From positions 99,519-163,518 of the forward strand of contig JALJEE010002185.1 of the NCBI GenBank assembly GCA_023231475.1: 64,000 bases of DNA, written 5' to 3'. Position numbers and translations under genes: made by a program. This document shows, piece after piece, positions 40,277 through 52,460 of this stretch. The notes under the pieces were generated by a model. The model worked only from the letters and a program-made list of their open reading frames with translations. It did not search any database and was not told where the DNA came from. Every line of letters begins with the position of its first letter. The stretch's first letter is position 1. Source of the DNA: Seison nebaliae. Lineage: Eukaryota > Rotifera > Pararotatoria > Seisonacea > Seisonidae.

Positions 40277-42149
40277 TCAGTTCCAGTTAGCTGATCTGCA
40301 GTTTATTCGACGATGATCCACCAGACGATAAGGGAAAATTAATTTCATTGTTCGAAGAAATTCATCTTGTTTCTTTGATAAATGTTCCGTTTTCGATGTT
40401 ACATCGCATGATCGTTTTAAAGTAATTATCATAATTAGTGATAAAATAACACTGAAAACCACAAATACGCACAAGATGTAAATGGTTAATGTTTCATAAA
40501 TCTCCATTTCTTTATCTTTCTTTTCTCTTCTTAACGTAGAAGAAGGTATTGGTTCGATATCATTAGTAAAATCTAAAAAATAATCTTGAGTTTTATCAAT
40601 GGAATTTATAACTTCTATCTCGTTTTTCTATGATTCTCAATTTTCTTGTTAGATTGGTGGAGAAAGTTTTTTGCGCACTTCTCTTTTTTCGAGGTTTATC
40701 TCCGCAATCCTATAAATTTAGAAGGAATGATTCCCTTAATTATTCGATACAATAATACAATTTGAACGTTTCGACAAAATGAATGATGATCATCTTCACA
40801 AAAATTAATTTTGCAATTTATTTTCATCGTTTCACTTTCGACAAATTTGAATGCATGAAAACGTAGTATTATGTGATTGCCATATTCCAATACTTCGGTG
40901 ATGATTTGTTCTTCATCTGTTGAACAACTTAATTATTGATCTTTAGAGACAGTTAAAGGATTATGAAAATTTTAACTTATTGACTTTGAAATTGATTGAT
41001 AATTCATTCGAGTTCATTTCAGTTACACTATATGCAGTACATCTTTCTATTTTCATTACCTTGTAACCAAAATTGGGGAACATTTCAAATTTCAATAGTA
41101 GTGGAGTTCCAATGAGGATTTCTTCCGTTGTACCCATAGCTTTATTTAAATTATCAACTATATCGAACTTGATGGGTTGTATAGTTTGAGTATAATTTTG
41201 GGTACTACCTTCGTACAATAAACTGAAAAATGTATATACTAATCCAAAATGACGGTTAGATGAACTTTGTATAATTTGGATTAAAATCGAAATTAAATTC
41301 ACTATTCCGTTTAATATGACAGATAAATTGTAAATATTCATCGTCTTTTGTGATAGTATTTTTGTTGTACCTTAAAATTAAATATAAAGTCAGAGATGCT
41401 CCTTGTCCATCATATTTCACTTCCTTAAGGTCATAATTATGACAACACGATATTAAAAATATCTATAAATTTCAAAAGGTAACCAAATATTGACATGAAT
41501 CAGTCACAGGAAAATTGAGAAGCAAAGTGGAATTCTCTTTAGAGAAGTTCTGTAAATATTGTCCTGAAAAATGTTTAGTGCAATTTGAATGTTCGTTCGT
41601 TCCAATTGATAATGTTCCATGATCGATAAATCGGGAAGTGAATGGAGTTAAGGAAATGATCATTTCTTTGGAATTACAATCCAATAGTTTATCTATTTTA
41701 AAGATAGATATTAATCGAAATAAATGAAGTGTTGAAAAGAGATGAATTATCGATTAAAATAAAACATCTTTCATATTGACATAATTCTCCATAATAGTCA
41801 TATGAACAATAACATCTATTGATATTATCATTCGTATCATTAATACAAATTCCGTTATTAGAACAGTTGCACAACTTTTCATCTTTATAATAGAAATTTA
41901 TTTATTAAATCTTAATTATTTATCTGATACTTTTAATGAAATTTAACCGACTATTGTTTCTTGGGGAAATTGGCAATTGAATCCAAAATAAGTGAGATTA
42001 TTAGAAGAAGTGCAAGAACATTCGCCTGCTGAACTTCCGTTTAATTGACAATTACCATTATTGTGACATTTGAATTGATTAGAACGGAAACAGTTAAATT
42101 TGGTAGAAATTGAATGAATAAAGAAAAGTAGAAGAATAATTTTTTTCAT
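40277..42149 (-). CDS. EGF- and ZP-domain type I membrane protein
   Basis: Eight exons: 42149-41948, 41882-41766, 41692-41484, 41423-41266, 41222-40977, 40927-40768, 40709-40613 and 40572-40277. They encode 494 residues. All seven introns start GTT. A signal peptide (KKIILLLFFIHSIS) is followed by EGF-like module 1 (about 20-55) and EGF-like module 2 (about 68-105). A zona pellucida domain spans about 107-365, with ZP-C features EEILIGTPLLLKFE and FHAFKF...INCKINFC. A furin-type site R371-K-K-R374 comes just after the ZP domain. One membrane helix (about 425-448) and a short tail follow. ZP domains polymerise after furin cleavage into apical extracellular matrix. This is the layout of apical matrix or tectorin/dumpy-like proteins, and its specific role is unknown. 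Confidence 0.88.
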
Positions 42150-42270
42150 TTCCGAAATTTGAAGATAGAAAAATTTATAGATAGAAGATAGAAAGGTAAA
42201 GTGAATAGGTTAAGTCGATGAAATGCCGTGTATAATTATACTCTGATTTGCAGAACTAATTAAAAGTTGG

Positions 42271-43281
42271 TCAACCTCTTTTGAAGAAAACTCCATTGCC
42301 AGGTAATTTGGTGAAGAAGATGGGGAAAATGAAACCAAATAAACTAAATGAACCGAAAACGTGAACGAAATTCTGATAGAAACTACCACTATTATTTACA
42401 TTTATACGGTTCCATAGCTCATATGTTGTTCGATTTGTGAGGATAGCGATAATATGGAAAGTAATATATGGAATGAGGAAGATCATGGTTAATGTTCCGA
42501 AAGTGATCGAAATTGCGTTAATCATTTCAATAAAAGAAATAAAGCGGAATATGAATGAAAAGAAAGGAAGAATGATAGAGAAGCATTTTAAAAGGATCGA
42601 AGGAACTAAAGAATAAGATGAAGAGATATTATTGAAAGATAAATAAGTTTCATTCCATAAAATAATTTGAAGATAAAAATTGAGAAATGCTCCGATCATC
42701 AAATGGAGAATGAAAGAAAAGAAATATCGTAAATTGAAATATCCGATACATTTCCCACTGAAACTACAGTGATGATCTCGAGCTAAAATGCATTTTCTAC
42801 ATTTGTCACAATGATAAGCTCTTGGCGGCATAAATACTCCACATGTCATACAAGCATGCCATTTCTCCCAGATGGTTTTCATAGACAATTTTTCATTTCC
42901 ATTCAAAATGGAAAATTCATCAATATATTTATTCTTATTCTCTTTAACTGATATCGGTAGATCGATTTGTTGATCATTCTTTTTCTTCATTCCTTCAATA
43001 ACTCGTATCTCCCAAGTGTTTGTAGATCGAATATAAAAGAAATTGAATGCAATATTCGTATAAATTAACAATGTTATCCAATACCATAAATGATTTGTTG
43101 TGAAAGTTGAATTGGGATAAAGTTGTTCGAATGAAGGAATGGAAGAGAAAAGAATAGAGCTAAGTACGGAATGTAAAAGAATAAAGATGAGGAAAATTGC
43201 TGTTCGATCGTCATTGAAAAATCTAATAGAGAATTGACCGACTGCTTCCTTCGCTTTCTTCGATTTTTTAATTCGACTCAT
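42271..43281 (-). CDS. DHHC palmitoyltransferase
   Basis: A single frame of 336 residues. It has a hydrophobic N-terminal pair (about 27-45 and 64-80). The cysteine-rich domain follows: C-x2-C-x9-HC-x2-C-x2-C-x4-DHHC-x5-C, with the active Cys in RDHHCSFSGKCIG. More membrane helices follow (about 190-212, 225-255 and 265-290). The TTxE motif is present as TTYE after the last helix. These enzymes attach palmitate to cytosolic cysteines by autoacylation of the DHHC cysteine, in Golgi or ER membranes. The subtype resembles ZDHHC24 or its relatives, but this is not certain. It diverges from ALG11 with 205 bp between start codons, and has no introns. Confidence 0.93.
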   Translation of the reverse strand: MSRIKKSKKAKEAVGQFSIRFFNDDRTAIFLIFILLHSVLSSILFSSIPSFEQLYPNSTFTTNHLWYWITLLIYTNIAFNFFYIRSTNTWEIRVIEGMKKKNDQQIDLPISVKENKNKYIDEFSILNGNEKLSMKTIWEKWHACMTCGVFMPPRAYHCDKCRKCILARDHHCSFSGKCIGYFNLRYFFSFILHLMIGAFLNFYLQIILWNETYLSFNNISSSYSLVPSILLKCFSIILPFFSFIFRFISFIEMINAISITFGTLTMIFLIPYITFHIIAILTNRTTYELWNRINVNNSGSFYQNFVHVFGSFSLFGFIFPIFFTKLPGNGVFFKRG

Positions 43282-43486
43282 TCTTTCTCATAAATGTCTG
43301 ATAATAATATTTGTTTAATTAGCTGTCATATTTCGATGTTGTCATAGTAAGAAAGTTGAATGGAATGAAATAATAATTGGGTTGGGAAATTTTAGAATTT
43401 AAATAAAATTTCTATTCCAAAATGAAGCTCCTTCTTATACTTTCACTCAGTTACGCGAAAAAGCTATCAATAATCCGATTACGTGT
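43282..43486. promoter_or_regulatory. Divergent DHHC/ALG11 promoter interval
   Basis: 205 bp separate the two opposed start codons, so both core promoters must lie here. The interval also contains a 22-codon upstream frame on the ALG11 side. Confidence 0.5.
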
Positions 43487-43490
43487 ATGA
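43422..43490 (+). other. Upstream ORF overlapping ALG11 start
   Basis: An ATG at 43422 opens a 22-residue frame (MKLLLILSLSYAKKL...) whose TGA stop at 43488-43490 overlaps the ALG11 ATG at 43487-43489 in an ATGA. If the transcript begins upstream, this arrangement would allow termination and reinitiation control of ALG11. Whether the mRNA includes it is unknown. Confidence 0.45.
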
Positions 43491-45079
43491 GAAAATTCAT
43501 CAGAATCTTTTTCGAGGCATTTGCCATTATCGTCATAATCATCGGTATGATTAATTATCATTTGTTCCTGGGTGTATTGAAAAGGATGATTTCAATATCT
43601 CTCACTCTATGTATGATTGGTTTGTTAACGGTCCTTTTCGCCTTCACTTTACCATTTCGATTAATTAAATGGTTTCTATTGACACCCAGTGACACATCGA
43701 ACGAACCTGTCTATTCTTTTTTCCATCCATATTGTGCTAATGGTGGTGGAGGTGAGAGAGTTTTATGGACGATAATTCATTCCCTTCTTCGTCGGAATCC
43801 AAATGTGAAATGTGTCATCTTTACCGATTATTTCTCTCAACCAGACAATGACGACGAGATCATCGATCGATGCAAAACTACATTTAATCTCGACTTATCA
43901 AATGTGAAGAATCGATTGAAATTCAAAAGAATCTACTCGATGATACTGATGAATGAAAATCTTTATCCGATTATAACGTTATTGGGACAAGCGATAGGTT
44001 CGATGTTTGTTGGAATCGAATGTCTTTTATTCACTCCAAATCGATACTGTTTCTTCGATACACATGGAGCAGCATTTACCACACTCATCACTAAATATTT
44101 ATTCGGAATGGAGAATCATTGGTCATATGTCCATTATCCCACCATCTCATCCGATATGATCGACAATATAAAATCAGCAAAAAATTCTTATAACAATTCG
44201 AAATTGATCACTCGATTCCGAATATTCACTTTTATCAAAATCGTTTATTATCATTTCTTCAAATTCCTTTATAAATTGGTGGGAAATCAGAATGATTTAG
44301 TTTTTGTCAATTCAAATTGGACGAAGAATCATATGGAACTTCTATGGAATCAATCGGTACCACATCTCCTCTATCCACCATGTCATATGACGAAAGTGTT
44401 GAATTTGAACAATAAGAAATTTAATAATTTCGCACCAATTCCAAAATCCAATATACCTGAAGGTGACTCATCGACGGAAGTGGAAAGGAAAGAATTTCTC
44501 ATTATTTCTATCGGACAATTTCGACCGGAAAAGAATCATGTATTACAAATTCGTTCATTTCATTTCTTTTATCATCAAATGAAATTGGAAGAGCGACCAT
44601 ATTTACATCTTGTTCTTATCGGTGGTTCTCGAAATAAGAAAGATGATGAAAGAATCGAAAATTTGAAAAAGTTGACAAGAGAATTAAATATTGAGGATTC
44701 GGTTGAATTCAAAGTGAATATTACATTCAAAGAGTTGATGATGTGGATGAATAAAGCCATGATTGGATTACATACAATGGAGAATGAACATTTTGGTATT
44801 TCGGTTGTCGAATATATGGCAAATGGTGTTCTCACTATTGCTCATTCATCTGGTGGACCATTGATCGATATCGTGGTACCGTATCGGGATGAACCGACCG
44901 GTTATCTGGCTGAACGAATCGCCGAATATGGTCATCGAATGATGAAGATTGCAACGGAAATGACCGAAAAGCAATATCATCAAATAATCAATAATGCAAG
45001 AGATTCAGTCATAAACCGTTTTTCCGATAAAGATTTCCGTATAAATTTCAATTCTTTACTTCATTCCAAAGTCGAATAA
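43487..45079 (+). CDS. ALG11: ALG11, GDP-Man:Man3GlcNAc2-PP-Dol alpha-1,2-mannosyltransferase
   Basis: One frame of 530 residues. Two hydrophobic N-terminal segments (about 12-30 and 34-58) anchor it in the ER. FFHPYCANGGGGERVLW is the ALG11 hallmark, followed by the YVHYPTISSDM block. The GT-B C-terminal half contains ISIGQFRPEKNH and the E-x7-E catalytic pair in NEHFGISVVE. The enzyme adds the fourth and fifth mannoses to the dolichol-linked N-glycan on the cytosolic ER face. The length matches the family (about 490-550). It is intronless here. A short upstream ORF touches its start codon. Confidence 0.96.
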   Translation: MRKFIRIFFEAFAIIVIIIGMINYHLFLGVLKRMISISLTLCMIGLLTVLFAFTLPFRLIKWFLLTPSDTSNEPVYSFFHPYCANGGGGERVLWTIIHSLLRRNPNVKCVIFTDYFSQPDNDDEIIDRCKTTFNLDLSNVKNRLKFKRIYSMILMNENLYPIITLLGQAIGSMFVGIECLLFTPNRYCFFDTHGAAFTTLITKYLFGMENHWSYVHYPTISSDMIDNIKSAKNSYNNSKLITRFRIFTFIKIVYYHFFKFLYKLVGNQNDLVFVNSNWTKNHMELLWNQSVPHLLYPPCHMTKVLNLNNKKFNNFAPIPKSNIPEGDSSTEVERKEFLIISIGQFRPEKNHVLQIRSFHFFYHQMKLEERPYLHLVLIGGSRNKKDDERIENLKKLTRELNIEDSVEFKVNITFKELMMWMNKAMIGLHTMENEHFGISVVEYMANGVLTIAHSSGGPLIDIVVPYRDEPTGYLAERIAEYGHRMMKIATEMTEKQYHQIINNARDSVINRFSDKDFRINFNSLLHSKVE

Positions 45080-45201
45080 GAATTATCATTAAAAAAATTA
45101 CATTCTCATCTCATTTTCTCCTTAAATCAGATTATTTATGAATTAAATTTGATTATTCCAAAACTATCAACTATTTCATCATCTGATAGATCGGAATTGA
45201 T

Positions 45202-46243
45202 ATGTCTGAAGAGAATGAAATGACAGAGAAGACAGTTGATGATATTAGTCAACAACTGACGAATGTTTCTATACAATCCACTTCAGTAGAAGAATGGGAG
45301 ACAGTTGAAGGAAAGTTGATCAACAAATATTATAGTAACTGGATTGTAACGGAACCGAAAATAGGAACGATGATTAAGGAGAGTGTGCCATTTCCAAAAT
45401 TGGTGAAAAATAATGTGGGAAAATACAATTCGATGATTGAAATTAAAAGATATCGTTTGATTTAATACTATTTTTATTTAATTATTTTAATTCTTTAGAG
45501 ATTGGTAACGAACCAGTTCGATACAATTTACCTGATATAGGAACGAGACCAAATTGGAATAAAGATACTAAAGTTGTATGTGAAGGTTCGGTGAACACTG
45601 TGGGAATGGTACCAATAAGTTATTCATTATATTCTTATTCATTCTAAATGTTCAATGGGGAAAACAGTTGAACTCAAATCATTTGTTAAACGAGATCTTC
45701 TTCCTCATTCTTACAATCGAATTCCCACAACTTTTTGGTATGTTCATCGTCATAATGGACGAGGAGTTGTTACGGTACTTTTAATAAATTGTGGTTTGTT
45801 TTTTTTTCAACTTATATTCAAGTGACGAACATTAAACAGAATCTCGAGTTCTTATAAATTCGAACGATTATTCACTTATTAATTGGAGATGTAATATGTC
45901 AATTCCACGACTATTATGTCATGGGAAGAAGGATTCCTCGAACAAAATGCTTTTATCAACAGTTTTTTCCAGTTATTTGGACCGATTACGAAGTGGAGCG
46001 TATAAACGTGGACTACCATTGTTGGAGATGTTGATAAAACATTATTATTATCAACGGGATATTGATTCGGTCGCTGTACATCTTCGTAATTTATTGACAT
46101 ATTATGGGAAAGTAAATGACAAAAAAGAATTTGAATTAGTTTTTAAAGAAATTAAAAAATTAGATTTATGTAACAAACTGAATCTGGAAGAGAAGGGCAA
46201 TTTTGAGAGTTTGAAGAACAAATTGGAATATATGAACGAATGA
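45202..46243 (+). CDS. Unrecognised 300-residue protein
   Basis: Four exons, 45202-45454, 45499-45618, 45668-45793 and 45840-46243, with introns of 44, 49 and 46 nt all starting GTT, give 300 residues in a single frame. No signal peptide or membrane helix is seen. The N-terminus is acidic (EEWETVEGK). The middle contains IPTTFWYVHRHNGRGVV and a Cys/Ser/Arg stretch. The C-terminus from about residue 185 is predicted helical (LLEMLIKHYYYQ, VHLRNLLTYYG). An alternative donor at 46211 (gttt) would join the last exon to 46336, extending the protein with a coiled coil (KRQHEIIKALEHKMNEM). I do not recognise the family. Confidence 0.65.
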
Positions 46244-46317
46244 AAATGGGAATTTCCATTTCTCATTATTCTTTCAATTTTTCTCCATTTTATTTTCTAA
46301 TTATTTTCAATTTCATA

Positions 46318-46766
46318 ATGAAATTTCATTTTACAGTAAAACGACAACATGAAATTATCAAGGCACTTGAACATAAAATGAATGAGATGGGTTCACTCTC
46401 CAAATTTTTCTTTCTTTCTCATTCTCTTTGGGATCATCCAAAAATTATTTGTCGCTTCTTAACTGAGAACAGATAAAGAGATTTTAACGCTAAGAAAAGC
46501 TAATGATCAATGGTGTATGTTCTTTCGTTTACATTCAACTGTTTAGTATCTCATTAAATTATTCCAATAAATATTTCTAATAAATTATTATTTGAAAATC
46601 ATTCGACAAAATGTTCTTATTGAGAAATTATAATAAATTATCCAGTTGAATTTAAACTAATTAATAATTTTTTATTTTGGAAAGGAATTAAAAGAATTGA
46701 GTTCGAATTGTCGAAAATTGTTAGAAATATCAAAGCGACTGGAAGTAGAAACGATAAAAAATAGTT
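46318..46766 (+). CDS. Possible coiled-coil exons downstream of the unknown protein
   Basis: The exon around 46336-46391 encodes KRQHEIIKALEHKMNEM and joins in phase to DKEILTLRKANDQW after an 85-nt intron starting GTTCAC. A further piece at 46684-46766 encodes KELSSNCRKLLEISKRL and ends in TAA. The heptad-like Leu/Ile spacing suggests a coiled coil. The start could be an ATG at 46318 or a splice from the preceding gene. The junction between 46.5 and 46.68 kb is not resolved. Confidence 0.35.
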
Positions 46767-46769
46767 AAT

Positions 46770-49393
46770 TTTTTAATTTCATTATTGTTATTGTTATTGT
46801 TATTGTTTGAAATTGGTGTGGATGGAAGGAAAGAAAATAAATTGAGATCGTGAAACAAATAAGAAGAGTGAATTGACAACTTAAAAGGTACGACAATTTA
46901 AAAGCACAAATGAACGAGACATACAGTCATTCAATTCTCCAAACGAAATAGATGATCATCATGATACTGTGTGAACGATAAGGATGATCATTCCGATAAT
47001 GATGATGTTGATGTTGAACAACAATAAATTGTCAAATAAAAATTATCATGATGATTCCTTCTTCTTTCCATTCTTTAAGCGATGATGATGACGATGGTTG
47101 TGCTGCTGATGAGGATGATAATGATGTTGATGGGAGGAAACCAGATGTAGTTGAATATTGTATTGCAATCATTTACTTTTTCTTACCTTTCTCTCTTTCT
47201 GTGCTTGCGCGTGTTCGGTTCTCTTTCGTTTTACTTAACTTTCTGTTATTCTTCTAAATTCGCTCGTCTTATTCCATGTTAGTGTCCCCTCCGTTCGATA
47301 TAGTTTCCTTCCATTTCCCAATGTAAATAATGAGATTTTGATTGAATGAAAATCAGAAGAAATCAAATGAAATACTCATTTGTCGAAGTGCGACATTCTC
47401 CCGACTTCAGTGGCTTACTTTGGAGAGATGAGCAATATTCCACTCTAATCATCAGGAGGGAATAACAGAAAGAATGTTTGAAGAAATGAAATTAAATATG
47501 GGAATTGATTTGATCATTTAATTTTCAAGAGAATATTCTTTCATTCTTCTATTTCTCTCATGACTTATGACTTCTTATTATCCCTCCGATTATTAGCTGA
47601 CGAGTAACTTTTATTATTCGATTGTTTCCTCTAACGGAACTGAGTTGAAGTGTCGATTTCTTCTACTTTGGAGAAATTGGAGAGAGTCTAATAGAAAAAA
47701 GATTAGGTGGGAGGGAGAGTAGATTTTTAAGAAATCAGGAGGGCGGCGAAAAAATAAGGAAATCGAAACATTTTCTTCTCCAAACATTTATGAAAGGAGG
47801 AAAGTGTTAAGCGAAAGAAACTTATTGATTTGGTTGGTTGTTCTCAAAATGATTGAAGTTTGCAACTACTTTCCGTGACAAGATCACATGGATTCATTAG
47901 CGGTAACGTTGAAGGTGATGATGCGATCATAACAAGGATACGGATACGACCTAATATTCTCACATCATCATCATCATCATCATCATCATACACATTATTT
48001 ACAGTAATGTCAGCGTTTACTATTTTCGTTTTCGTTGAAGTAACTAGGAGAACGAATGGTTAAGTAGAAGAGAAGACTAATTTTATTGAGTCATCATTTG
48101 TTTCCGATTATTGTGAGGATGATTGTGAACAATGACTCACATTCTCCATTGACGATATGTTGCCCCAATGACATATTGAAATGAGGTATTATCGATGTTT
48201 ATTGTTTGAGTTGATATTAAGAATAATTGTTATTATGAGATGGTTGATGAAGAAGTAGAAGGAAAATATTCTTATCATTTTTCAATTAGAGTTTAAATGA
48301 AATGAAAATAGAGAAAAAGAAGCAGTCGAAAAGTAAATAGCTCTCATACCTAAAGAACTAGTGAAACACTCAAACGACTCAGAAGAATAGAGAAGTTATA
48401 TATTAATAAAGAAATAGATCTTCGATTTGTTTATACGTTTCTTAGTAATTGAGCGATTAATATCATTCTTCTTTCATTTTTCTTTCAACGATATTTATGG
48501 ACATAGTTATGAAGTTGTAAGTTGGAACACCACCGGCAATTTCATCCGAATGGCGGCTACTATCTAATGAGATAAACATTGTACATCTGTGTCTAAGTCT
48601 GTCAGTAATATGTAAATAATTTCTATGCACTTCACTTCAGAAGACTGATCAATTATCTTCTTTTTCCTATTCTCTACTAGTCATTGTTCCTAATCAATCA
48701 AATGATGTGCTATCCGAAAACAAAAATTGAATCTATTCTATCTCCATCAGATATTCTTCTTATTCATGAATGATTATAAAATAATAATATTTAGGTGTTG
48801 ACTAGTTCCAATGAGTTTGCGGTAGAAACTTTAAACACCCAACTAGTAAGTTCGTTAGGAAATTAACATAAAATTCAAAACTAACTTTATTGTGGATACT
48901 TTGGAATATTATAGATAGTAATGAGAAACGTAAAGGAAAATTGGCGAAAAGAAACTTTTTATTTGTGGAAATTGGTAAATTCCATTGGCTAGGAAAACTG
49001 GATTATTGGTTCGTTGGAAATTTTGGGAGAAAGGCAAAAAACATTTAGAATTATCTACTAGTGGAGGTTCTCTTGACACATTTGAGGGATGGAAAGAAGA
49101 TAGTTAAAGAGAACTTTTCCTCATTTTACACAATTCGATAATCGATGAGGTGTGAGTGTTAATGTCATTTAGTATTCAGAGGTAAACTGTTATTAGAAAA
49201 ATTATGTAACACATTGTATTTTAATTGCTTTCTATTTACCTCATTCTGTCTCAGGAATTGAGTGTCAAACTTTCTTATTCCATTACATTTCAACCTTTCC
49301 TTTCTGTTAAAGATCGAATTTATAGAAGAATAATCTCTCAATTTTATTATCTAAATTAATCGATTTGAGAAAGAACTAACATTCTCTCATTAG
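46770..49393. other. Non-coding interval upstream of NK6
   Basis: Small frames near 47.05 and 47.86 kb are driven by GAT and TCA microsatellites and are not called. The stretch is the likely location of promoters, 5' exons and enhancers of the NK6 gene. No sequence element can be named. Confidence 0.55.
47960..47990. repeat. TCA microsatellite
   Basis: About eight tandem tca units in intergenic DNA. A looser GAT/GATGATGAC cluster lies at 47080-47130. Confidence 0.8.
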
Positions 49394-51175
49394 CGAACTA
49401 TCAAAATAAGAGTTTGGAGCAGTTCACAATATCAGATTCCCAAATGTATGCAAACAGCAATACGTTTGTGTCGACGACCAGCACGATTGTTGGAACGACG
49501 TCGAATAAGAACACTCGACCGACATTCACCGGACATCAAATTTTTGCGTTGGAAAAAACTTTTGAGAAAACGAAATACCTCGCCGGTCCTGAAAGAGCTC
49601 GCTTAGCATTCTCCTTAAATATGTCTGAGGGACAAGTGAAAGTTTGTTGATACTTTTATTTTCTCTTCATCTTTCTTCTATTAATTTCGGTATGTTTAAT
49701 CGAAAATTAATTAAGAAATTTAAAAAAGTATTCCCATCCATTCCATTTCCATTTATCAATATTATTTGCTAATTATATCGCTTCATTTGAAACAGGTGTG
49801 GTTCCAAAACAGACGTACGAAATGGCGTAAAAGAAATGCGAGTGATCTCGTATTCACTTCGAATGGAGGAAGCAGAACAACGAATGACAATACATGTGAT
49901 TCGAATTTAATGACGAATCAATCGAATTGTAATAATCGAGGAACCTACGGGAAAAAGGCTAAACGTTCATCAAAGAAGCAAAACGATGGGAATAAAATTA
50001 ATGAAGAATTCTGGAATCATACGGCAACAAAATTTTCAACAGCAAATAATAGTCTAAATAATGATGCACATAACAATATTGAAGTATTAAATCAATCTTT
50101 ATTACATGGAAGCACTCCATTTTTGAATGATTCCTATTTTCTCAAATTACCCGAATTGTCTAATAGTTATTTATTGAACGATTTTAATCAATCCTCTCAA
50201 ACCACCACCTCCACTACCATTAGTAGTGTTGTGGGCGAATTAAATTCAACAATTTCGACCGGTTTCTCATCACCAATCTTCTCAATGTTCAATAGTAATG
50301 CTTATCTTAACTTTCTGAAGAATTCTATAAGTACAACACCAGTGAACTGTTTTAACGATTATTTAATGACATTGAATAATAATAATAATAATAATAATAA
50401 CAACAGCAACAACAACAATAATGATACTAATCATGTCGATCAGAATAATGGTGATAAAGATGATAATAAGAATGAACGGAAAGAAGATTTAACTTACAGA
50501 AACAATGTCGATATAGAGAACATTAATCAAAATGATCATCAGAAATCCACCCCCAACAATGAATCAGATAAATGCAATAACAATAACAATAATAATACAA
50601 ATAATTTGACTTTGACTAATGACCATTTTATGATGATGAATAGAAATAATGAACTGAACAATCATTTGGCACAAGAAATACCAAGAAATACATCTCCGAC
50701 ACCTTCACACTCTCAACATCAATCGGAGAACGAGGAGAATAATTCGTTCCAAACATCTAAACTAAACAACAACCTCAAAACGTATTTGGATTGGAACGAA
50801 CAGTTGAATGATCACCAATCGTCTTTAATCACTTCGTCCGCTTCTCCTCAATCTAACAATATTTCCACACCGTTCTCTCTTTCGATGATCAATCCGAAAA
50901 TTGGCAATATCAATTATTCTTCTTGTTCTCCTCAACAAACAGATAACGATGGTAATCAAATGAAGAATCAATACGAGCACAACTCTATTGAATCAATTGA
51001 TGAAGAAGAATGGCTAAAACAATTATCTAAACAATCAACCGACCCAAATCCTTTCCATGATAACAACAAGAACAATAGTAATAATGAACTAAATCAGAAT
51101 TTTATGAATCCCTTTGTCACACAATTTTTACAATCCTACAATTTATCACTAGTTTCCGATAAGAATCTCGCATAA
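49394..51175 (+). CDS. NK6-class homeobox protein (5' partial)
   Basis: Exons 49394-49641 and 49796-51175 are joined by a 154-nt intron (GTTTGT...AAACAG). The homeodomain runs from [18 protein letters not shown] through [16 protein letters not shown] to [16 protein letters not shown]. [28 protein letters not shown] is specific to NKX6/HGTX. Gln50 and Asn51 of helix 3 are present, and the intron falls between homeodomain K46 and V47. NK6 proteins repress or activate genes in motor neurons and endocrine or pharyngeal tissue. The 460-residue region from exon 2 is Asn/Ser-rich with two polyAsn runs and an acidic EEEWLKQL near the end. The frame is open upstream of Met 49444, so one or more 5' exons are probably missing. 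Confidence 0.93.
50373..50423 (+). repeat. AAT/AAC repeat encoding polyAsn
   Basis: Tandem AAT and AAC triplets in the NK6 second exon encode a run of about 17 Asn/Ser residues. Confidence 0.85.
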
Positions 51176-52460
51176 TATATATCACTCATTATATTATGTT
51201 AATCCTAAATCTCATAGATTCTTTACTCAAAATTAAAAGGATGATTATTCATGTTAATTCACAATTATCCAGTCAAAATAATTTTCATGTCCTTTTTTTG
51301 TAAAAAAGTTTTACTTATTCATATCTTCTATTCATTTGTGGTGGTGCTTCGGTTTATCATTTCCCCTATTTCCTTTCTTCTTTATAAACTCAATATTATT
51401 ATTTATCCATCCTTTTCTCCTTTCTAAAGAATTCAGTAAACATATCACTTGACTAGCTTGACGATTTGGTTTTGCCTACCGTACAAGAGGATTATTCTTA
51501 TACAAATAAACAACAAAATCACTTCAGTTTATATAGTTAAAAACTTAACTATCCTATATTTAATTTAACATTTTTGAAAAATAAAATAAACCGTAAAAAC
51601 TAAAACCTAAACTCACCCTATATATATATATATTTGGGATTAATATTCAGTTTTTCGTATAATGGAATCGAACCTTATAATTTTGCATTCATGGATTATA
51701 TTCATAGTTCTCTTGAAAAAGGTTGTATTGGAGTTAGAGAGAAAAACCTCCAAAGAAAACCTCTTGATAACCATCTAATAAAATTGTAAAATTAAGTCTT
51801 TAAATTAGCAAGTATATCATTGTTATTCTAAGCTTCTATAAATTAATCTTAAAAAAAATATTTTTTAGCATTATTCATATTATTATTCTTCTATACATAA
51901 AAAATCTTTCTAATGAAAATCCCTGGTCTAGACTCTAAACTCTTCATATTTCTATTAACGATGTTTTTCTTTCAATTTCTATTTTTCGAAACTTTGGAAT
52001 ATAATTTGAAAGTTGAATTTATGTTATTCACCTTATCATCTCTCTCACCTTCGAATTTATCATTGTTGTTCAATTTTAAACTTAATAAATGATTTAAATT
52101 TTCACGCTTTAATTGCGAGGGATAGGGATTCTTCAAATAACTCAAAGATCAACTTCCCATGTAGTGCAAAATGTACAAAAATGTTTTTGCACGAAGAAAG
52201 ATATTTCCGGACATTCTATTGGTGATATTTTGTACTGATAATATTATAAGTTAAAGATTCTTTGAACAATAGTTCACTATGGATATGTTAAAGTTACGAA
52301 TAAACTTTATTATTAAAATTAAAGATTAAAGATATTAAAATTAAAATATATTTAATTAAAGTTAATAATGATTAAAAATTAAATATTAATTTTTTAGTAA
52401 TCTCAAAGTGAAAAGTTCAATACTAATACAACAATACCATACAATATAATATAATAAGTA
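51176..52460. other. Intergenic, convergent NK6 and CatSper-like 3' ends
   Basis: Both flanking genes point into this A/T-rich stretch, so it holds their 3' UTRs. A (TA)n run lies near 51618-51631. No coding frame is supported. Confidence 0.6.

Noticed and set aside
47048-48063. Asp-rich and Ser-rich short frames at 47048-47257 and 47860-48063
   Set aside because: Both arise from GAT/TCA microsatellites and lack any motif or splice partner.
51656-51740. tRNA-like B box (ggaatcgaacc on +, reverse of a GGTTCGATTCC) at 51664
   Set aside because: The T-stem does not pair, no A box lies at the right distance, and no acceptor stem can be drawn.
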